64,000 nt of DNA from Dendrolimus kikuchii. Taxonomy: Eukaryota > Arthropoda > Insecta > Lepidoptera > Lasiocampidae. The stretch spans positions 4,441,501 through 4,505,500 of the forward strand of contig CM034411.1 of assembly GCA_019925095.2 (NCBI GenBank), written 5' to 3'. The translations under genes were made by a program, and so were the position numbers. This document shows, in pieces, positions 57,068 through 64,000 of the stretch; position 1 is the stretch's first letter; each line of letters begins with the position of its first letter. The notes beneath the pieces were generated by a model. That model had not been told where the DNA came from, made no database searches, and was given only the letters and a program-made list of their open reading frames with translations.

Positions 57068-57284
57068 GGATATGCCTGTCACTTTGTCTACGCTTGACAA
57101 GACGTGATACTTTTTATCCCGGGAATTATCCCGGGAGCGGTTTGTAGTTGTTCGGGTGCAAAAAATTAACTTTTCCGGAACAGTTTTCACTAAAACGATA
57201 GCTTTTTTAAATGCTGCGGTACTTTATGTCCCGGGAATTCGCGCGAATATCAAGTCAAGCGTAGACAAGGTCGCAGGCATATCC
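57068..57284. mobile_element. Helitron piece with two inverted 3' ends
   Basis: 57068-57098 (GGATATGCCTGTCACTTTGT and on) and 57254-57284 are inverted, 28 of 31 matched, and both equal the 3' region of the Helitron at 37761. So 3' ends point outwards on both sides. Confidence 0.65.
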
Positions 57285-57765
57285 CATACCTAAAACAACT
57301 TAAGAATTTGTTTGATACAAACACAATAACCGCAAAATAATCTACTTACATGTGGTTTTGAAGACGTTGCGTGACTTGTATGTTTTGATACTTTATGGGG
57401 TCTGAAAGACCACAAGCCGTTTAGCGGTCACCAAGAAGCTGATTTCGTGCTTGACAACGACTTATTGTCTTAAAATTTACGAGTAAACATGAGAATAATG
57501 TGTTTCGTAGATTTCTAGATTTATAAAAGTTAAATTTATGGAACCTGTAGATACGAAACCGTTTAATGCCAAAAAAATATCTATATTTATTGACTTTTTT
57601 TCTTCTATGCTTTTCCTTGGTTTTACGTTTAACAGTTTCTTCACAGAAATAGATCCTTAAAAACTACACGGTGACCTGTTTGACTGTAAAGAAATGTGTA
57701 ACAAAATATAGGATATAAATAATTAATTACTACATTAATTTATGTAATAAATATAAGTATAAAAT
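57285..57765. other. no gene recognised
   Basis: AT-rich. Confidence 0.35.
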
Positions 57766-57776
57766 AGATATAAATA

Positions 57777-57937
57777 CATACATACATACATAACTTCACG
57801 CCAGTTCCCTTGCGGGGTACGCACGAACAACAGAGTGCCATTTAGGCTTATTCTTACACACCTCACTTGCCTCTTTGACATTCATAACTCTTGTCATGCA
57901 AGCTCGTCTGTTCTTAAGGCTCCTGACATCACCTTCT
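57777..57937 (-). mobile_element. RTE-a LINE 3' end
   Basis: AGATATAAATA on both sides (57766-57776, 57938-57948). Confidence 0.85.
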
Positions 57938-57948
57938 AGATATAAATA

Positions 57949-59150
57949 GAGCTAGTTAATAAGGGTTTGTAATATGTATAAGAAATAAATATGTATATAT
58001 AATAAATATAAGTAGTGAATACATAAATGTAAAAGGAAAAGAGCACCTTTCCCAAAAAAGAAAAATTAAGAAAAAAGCCATAAAAGTATAAACGAAAAGG
58101 AAAACTTCTTACTAAAAGATAGACGAGAATGGCGAAATAAAAAAAACTACACTATGATTTGATAATACTGAATTTATTTAAAAAAAAAAAAAACAGCCGA
58201 TTCGATTCTTAAGAAAAGTAATTAATTGATTAAAAAAAAAAAATTATACCTTTTTAGTTTTCGTCAAAATCGATCTCGAGACTCCTTTGAGTGTCTTTCG
58301 CTGTACTTGAAAAAATCAGCCTGTATATAACAATATGTATAATCTAAATTGTTTTTATTGAAATTCAAGGTTGAATAAAAAATACTTGAAATCTCTCAAA
58401 GCGGTTCAATGTAGAAGTCTTCAAGGGGCGTAAACAGATATTAAAAGCCCAACGAAGTAGACAACATCAGCTACCTTAGTGTTGCAGATATCCATCAGCG
58501 ACTCTAAACACTTACCATCAGAACCGTTTACCAATTTGCTTACAACCAAATATAAAACGATATTGACTTATGAAGGCTTTTGTAATGCTTGCAATAATAA
58601 CCTTAAACCGCTCACCGGAACGTGTCAGTGTCGCGTGTGACAAGTGACGTTAGTGACATTGGCGCCACCAACCCAATTGTAAAAATATTCAAAATTCGAA
58701 TACGGAGCGAGCGGTGAGTTTACAAATAATTTAATTGCAAGCCTATTTTATTATAAATATTTACGTGCCAATCCGCACAACTTAATATTTCCGCCAAGAG
58801 TTACCTAAAGTATTTTCCTGTATATACAAATACCGTTACTTTTAAAGGTGAATTTCATACTACTTAAAAACACAAACTAATCCTTCCTAATGCCCGAAAT
58901 GAGATTCGAAGCATGTACCAATGCTAAAGATCGCAGGTTAAACACAAAATCTGAATGACAATGCCTTTGTGCGCTAATAGGCGTCGCGGTGCGAAATACC
59001 CATTGTGCATCCGCCTTTAGGGACGTAATCCGTCAAATTAGGGATGGGTTTTTAGTTGAGCATATATCGATGGTTTTTGAAGTTTAGCAAAAAAAGCATA
59101 CGTGTTACGTAACTATGGTAAAGTGCGAGCCTGGGACTAACTTTCTGTAA
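57949..59150. other. no gene recognised
   Basis: AT-rich; 58590-58700 is GC-richer. A faint SINE-A-like stretch at 58440-58540 (TTGCAGATATCCATCAGCGA). Confidence 0.35.
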
Positions 59151-59159
59151 GTTATACAT

Positions 59160-59410
59160 GTGTACACAAAACAAGTGTATGACAGTATTGTGAATGGTAG
59201 AGTTGGTACCGATAGACCACGACATCACGGTCAAATAGCAGAAGAATTAAAACGAGGTCAGGTAAAAAGCATATTAAAGAAACGTGCGTGTATGAAGAGG
59301 TTAATGGAAGTAGATGAAGCGAAAGTCGTTTGTCATGATCGTCGCAACTGGAGATCTATAGTCTCTGCCTACCCCCATGGGAAACAGGTGTGATAATATG
59401 TATGTATAAA
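59160..59410 (+). pseudogene. RTE LINE 3' end, second subfamily
   Basis: A 77-codon frame with NGRVGTDRPRHHGQIAEE, KKRACMKRLMEVDEAK and SAYPHGKQV, stop, then TAATATGTATGTATA. Same layout as RTE-a (RACM.R..VdEA..VC, W.S.V.AYP, then an ATGT tail) but clearly different in sequence. 5'-truncated. Confidence 0.65.
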
Positions 59411-60771
59411 TTATAGGATAGGAGAGATGCGATAAAGGGATGGATGATGACAAAAAGAAATCAAGAAAGGCTAGAGACATTCAAAATGTTGGTGGCGTAT
59501 GGAAAAAATAAGTTGGAAGGAGAAGAAGATCAATGAAGAGGTGTTGATTATAGTTGAAGAAAAGACTACAATTATAAAAACAATAGAGGAAAGGATAGAA
59601 AAGACACGACACCCTTCTCTGTAAGATAATCGAAGGCAAAGTGGGAGGTAGAACAGGGAAGGGAGACTAAGGAGGGGTCGTCGTCGTTTGTCGACCACAT
59701 AAAGGAAAATATAGGTATCATGTCTTACAAAGAAGTGAAAAAGCTGGTCGACAATAGAGAGGATTAAAGGAGGCTCCACTGACGATAGCTAAACTCCTAA
59801 ATGTTATGATGATGATGAACTGAAATTTAGATTTTTTCATATATTATTTTATCCTAAGAATAACTATTATTAGGTGATCGAAACTTCGGCCTTAAAAGTT
59901 TAATTACATTATTAAATAAATAAATAAACATTTTCAACTTAGAAATTTTATCGAATTTACGATAACAATTTAATACCTTTTAAATCTATCGACATCGATA
60001 TATTCCATCCCTATAAATAAATCAAACACCAGATTGATGGTATTATGTCAACATGCACCATTCACAATGCAAAGTTTTAGCATAAAAATTCAAATGGCAT
60101 ACTTGTTGAATAATACGTATCTCTAATGAGGGCAGATGCTACAGTTTAGGATGTGAGAAACTACTGAACTGTCTTTGATGAAACTTCAAGTAATTTGTCA
60201 TCGGAATATTAAGATGCGGTCGTGGATATTATGGAAATCTTTGATGGATTAGATTTTTAATGATTGCAGTTTTATGTGGGAATATGTTACGTAGTTTTAT
60301 GGTGAATTTTAGAGTCATTTCTCATATTAACTAACCAGTTTTTTACTACCGTTACATTTGTACTAGAAAATAAGTACAAAAACGCCAGTGTTGAGCTCAC
60401 GGCTGCCTATTTTATTGGGGGAACGGAGGGTGTACTAACCATGTTTGTCTATAGATCATTGGCGAGATTCACGGATGGATTATCTTGATGCAGTTTAAAT
60501 ATGATGTTATGTATGACAGAAAATTGAAATAGATGATTGAAAAATACTCCTTGCTTATACTTAAAATCAACATTTACCTGCCGTCATTGGAACAAGCCCG
60601 AAATTCTTACACTTGCCATGTTGGTAGATTGTAAGATTTACTGGTAAAATCTAAGGTTTACCGCTTTTACCGGAACGTATCGTTAATGTAACTTGTTATT
60701 AGTACCGCCACCTTAATTTGGTGTTAGTGGTTCTATGTATTATTATAAATTTAGACTAGTATTACATTTTT
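59411..60771. other. no gene recognised
   Basis: 59430-59815 is purine-rich and ends ATGATGATGATGAA, a possible LINE tail. The rest is AT-rich. Confidence 0.35.
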
Positions 60772-61078
60772 ATTTATTGCAGGAGATCAGCAGACAGGCA
60801 GACGGCCCACTTAATGTAAAGCGGTTACCATCGCCTATGGACATTTGCAACACCAAAGTTGCTACAAATGCGCTGCTGTTCTCTTAAGGGAAACTGGAAC
60901 CTGGTCACTAATGCCGGAACACAACTCAAGGTTGTTATAGCGACATACTTTAGACCAGGGGTGGTAGCCATCCATTCGGGCAAATGCCCTACCACGTGAC
61001 TGTGGGTTGTTTTGTCGCCACTTACGACAGGCCGCCCGGCCGCAGGAAATTGTATTCTTTCTCCGTTCCTGCACGGAT
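60772..61078 (-). mobile_element. SINE-A, full length
   Basis: TTTATTGCAGGAGATCAGCA to CGTTCCTGCACGGATAA. Confidence 0.85.
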
Positions 61079-62146
61079 AAAACATATTAAGACACACAGA
61101 TAAGCTAGTTATTTATATTATAAAATAATGAAGGTACTTTTGTATCACAACCCTGTATAAATACTGGAAACCTGCTGTGAATCGGGCATTCTTTGTTCGA
61201 AAGTCAAATAAAACGGTTTTTCAAAAGTTCTTCGTGTTTCATTGTATAAATTGTGCACTAATATGATATTACAAGCTTTTATTTAACTTGCAATGGATCT
61301 AATATATGTATGTATGTTAGTATGTATGTAAGTTCGGGTGGAATCTTGCAAGTTAAATTTGATCACCTTCCCGCTTTCCGATTGAGCTGAAATATTGCAC
61401 GCATATGTATATCGTGTGACAATGCAATAATATGGTACCATGGAGCTGATCTGATGATGGAGTCGGAAGGTGACCATAGGAACTCCTGTACTAAACAAGA
61501 TAGACCTGTCGTGTTTGGGCTCGTTTTACTTGTCTTGGCTAGAACTCTGCGGCTACATGATATCCAGGATCTCAAAAGCATGTATTTAAAAACCTTTTTA
61601 ATAAAGCTTATACAGATCTAGCTAATAAAGCGAGTTACAAATAAGAATTCCAGGTAATGTTAATGTAAGCATAACCGCGTGAAAAGTCCAGTGAACATTT
61701 TATACTCCTCCTTAGTAAACACATAACATTAGTTAATTTATCGCGTGTAATTTTAAGTAATTTATTAAAGTGCTATCGTGCGTACGTTGGCAGGTGCGCG
61801 GGCGCATGGAAATTGCAATTAAAACGTGTCGCAAAACAATTAGACTATTATTTACCTTTTACAACCATAGTAATAGAGATGTTTATGAATGCAATTTTTA
61901 ATGGTAATAACTAGCTCAGCTGTGCAATTAGAAACTTAGCAACTGACATTCTCAATTGTCAATGTCAACTTTTTACAAATCAATTATGCGCTGTCACACA
62001 TTTTTGCAAAATTTCCACCCCTGAAGATTGAGTCTCAGCTCTAGCGATCCCCACTTCATGCCGGCTGGCTAAGGCGGGTCCAAGGTGTCGCTACTCACCT
62101 AAGGTTTCGCCACAAAGCCCCCCTGCGGGTCTATTATTGTTATTAT
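61079..62146. other. no gene; possible repeat at 61310-61600
   Basis: Includes TATGTATG runs followed by moderately GC-rich sequence (GGTACCATGGAGCTGATCTG). No second copy in the window, so I cannot support a class. Confidence 0.3.
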
Positions 62147-62650
62147 TGTTACAACTTAGGTTCCGACAAAAACAAATTCCACCCCTCTGTAATCTGTAAA
62201 AACACATTTTATTACCTATTGGAATTTGAACTAATTGTAATTCTTTTATGATCGTCTTATTTTGTTTACTTATTTATTGGTATACGTTTCTAGACAACAG
62301 CCTATTGTTTTATTGTACTCGTTTATGGCCGCTGCTGAATCATTAGCCAGATGGTGCGGATTACGTCGACTAAGATACGGGCACATTCGTATCTGTGAGG
62401 TATAAAACGACGGCCTGATGGGGAGAGGGGTCAGTCGATCGAGAACCACGATCAAGGCGAGACGTGTGTACATTCGGGAATTTATTAGAGACGGACTTTG
62501 CGCGTTTTATTGAATTACGACCTTCTGCATTACGTTTGGATATGTTGTGTTCGGTTATATTTGTACCTGTGTTATATGTATTTGTATAGTTCTAATAAAC
62601 TCTATAATAATTCCAAAGGCATTTTAATTCGAGTCTCGCAACTCGTAACA
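62147..62650 (+). mobile_element. solo LTR (LTR-G)
   Basis: TGTTACAACT to CTCGTAACA. Flanks TTAT (62143-62146) and TTAG (62651-62654) differ at the last base. 504 bp. Confidence 0.8.
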
Positions 62651-62880
62651 TTAGTCCTGTCCTGTCGTAACAGTCCTGAGTGAAACTTCGTTCAAACTAT
62701 AATTTTAATTATTAACTGTACTTTTATAATTCAGAACATTTAATTTAAAAAATGTAAAGGATACAGGTAATTACTAAATGTCACGCCACACATTTAAAAT
62801 TTCATTGTTAGACAGAGCGTACATTGTTGGTACTTTACGTTGTTTTTTTTCTAACTAGGTAATTATTTTTTCATTTTTTT

Positions 62881-63066
62881 TTAATCATCAGACAAACACA
62901 CATATTGTATATCCCCAAATTAAGCAAGTTACGCTTGTGTTATGGGTAATATACAACGGACTATCTCTGGAGCCGATCCCAGACACCCAGACCATAGTAA
63001 ATAACGGAGAAAATATGTTTCCGAAATTTACTATGCCAGGAATCGAACCCGGAACCTCTGCGTTGT
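62881..63066 (-). mobile_element. SINE-T, head truncated
   Basis: Tail and body match 15375; the B box GGTTCGATTCC is present on the minus strand but the A-box side is missing past 63066. Confidence 0.75.
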
Positions 63067-63123
63067 GTATAGTGTTTGTAATTTGCGAAAGTTATTGTCT
63101 AAAGAAAAAGAGTGTATATAATA

Positions 63124-63781
63124 CTAGGATACACTCCTGACTTCATCCCTGACTGTGCCGAAATAAACAAATTTTTATGCACCCGTACAACTACAAACCG
63201 TTCCCGGGAAAATTCCCGCGGGGTTCCCGGGATAAAAGATATCACACATTTTATTACATAAAATTTTCTATCGATCACTGGAAAAATTATATTGAAATTT
63301 GATTTTTTAAATATGGGCATTTTAAATAATTACCAGAAAAATTCCCGCGGGATTCCCAGAATAAAAAGCGCAGATTTTAAGTCTAAAAATTATCTGTCGA
63401 TCAGTGAAAACTGCATCGTAATCGGCCTAGTAGTTTTTGCGTGAATCCCGAACAAACAGACAAAAAAAAATTGCATCGTGTTCTACTTTATTTATAGTCG
63501 AGGTGGGGAAGTCCGTCATTAAGGTAAGTTCATACAGCGCTCGTTTTTTAACTTTATAAAACGGAATTTAACGCCATCTACAATTCGAAGACCGAATTCA
63601 ATAGTGTTTTAGTTTCACTGAGTCATCGTTACTATTCAAACACGGAAATAATGAGGGTGTAAGGAGTTCCCCCACTGACGGTATTCGCCATCTTGGCTGT
63701 ATATAGTATATTCCAGTTGGTTTTTTTTACATAGCTTTAATGTACGGACACGGCATGTTTAGAATTGTATAATATTATAGA
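63124..63781 (-). mobile_element. Helitron (658 bp) with extra segment
   Basis: Minus-strand TCTATAATATTATACAATTC start, 3' GTGTATCCTAG end, with A and T outside. Compared with 37761 and 41501 it has approx. 200 extra bases at 63500-63700. Confidence 0.75.
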
Positions 63782-63825
63782 TGTGGACATATATAATTAT
63801 GTATGTTCAGATTTTGGAGGGTGTA

Positions 63826-64000
63826 TAAAGCTGAAGAGTTTGTTTGTTTGCTTGAACGCGCTAATCTCAGGAATTACTGGTCTGATTGGAAAAATTCTTT
63901 CAGTGTTAGATAGCCCATTTATCGAAAAAGGTTATAGGCTATATGTTATTACGCTAAGATCAATAGGAGAGGAGCACCAATGAAGAATGTTTCAAAATCG
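63826..64000 (+). mobile_element. Helitron 5' part, runs off the window
   Basis: ATAAAGCTGAAGAGTTTG, CGCTAATCTCAGGAATTACT and on; same family as 14836 and 19276. Preceded by the 45 bp linker also seen at 19228. Confidence 0.7.

Overview
The window looks like AT-rich nuclear DNA of an insect, most likely a butterfly or moth. The reasons are the mix of repeats: many short Helitron-type elements (5' TC, 3' CTAG, inserted between A and T), 5'-truncated RTE-type LINE ends with a (ATGT)n tail, tRNA-headed SINEs, hAT, Harbinger and Tc1-like remnants. The order is inferred from the general character of these repeats, not from a host gene. I found no convincing host protein-coding gene, rRNA, functional tRNA or CRISPR array. 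The longest open frame (189 aa) belongs to a LINE. The window is best read as intergenic or intronic sequence built almost wholly from nested mobile elements.

Family names used below are local. RTE-a: LINE 3' ends with a short C-terminal reverse-transcriptase-protein tail, at 2184, 9333, 13364, 18974, 19296, 29938, 30701, 43506, 45536, 53245 and 57777, most with a perfect 9-14 bp target duplication. LINE-B: a second LINE tail, at 15287, 18845, 20150, 20843 and 36605. SINE-A: an approx. 315 bp dispersed element with an A-rich tail, about 17 copies. SINE-T and SINE-U: tRNA-headed SINEs. LTR-G: six solo LTRs of 460-520 bp (plus inserts), five with perfect 4 bp duplications. Fold-F: a foldback, possibly Penelope-like family. 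Family R and family P: dispersed repeats of unknown class.

Layout. 0-6 kb: a coding remnant, a solo LTR holding a SINE-A, an RTE-a end, a Tc1-like tail, a GC-rich patch and SINE-A copies. 6.4-8.3 kb: a hAT element with its C-terminal dimerisation remnant, split by a composite Helitron. 8.8-11.2 kb: a TTAA-flanked element holding an RTE-a end, a long inverted repeat and a solo LTR. 11-21 kb: Helitrons, SINEs, LINE-B and RTE-a nested in one another, and a 66 bp perfect inverted repeat. 22-27 kb: a Charlie-like hAT, several Helitrons, a Fold-F copy split by a solo LTR, and an inverted second copy of the composite Helitron. 27.56-28.52 kb: a PIF/Harbinger remnant with complete ends, the start of a transposase gene, a nonsense codon and a splice-donor-like site. 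29-46 kb: further RTE-a, SINEs, family R, a hAT nested in LINE-B, Helitrons, and a (TA)n block. 48-52.5 kb: the quietest stretch, with no recognisable element except a SINE scrap. 52.5-64 kb: Helitrons, RTE-a, a second broken Harbinger copy, two solo LTRs, SINEs and Helitrons running off the end.

The elements do not act together as a system. What the window does offer is a well-preserved record of nested insertions whose order can be read from target-site duplications and from uninterrupted copies elsewhere in the same window. I did not find a new defence, biosynthetic or regulatory system.
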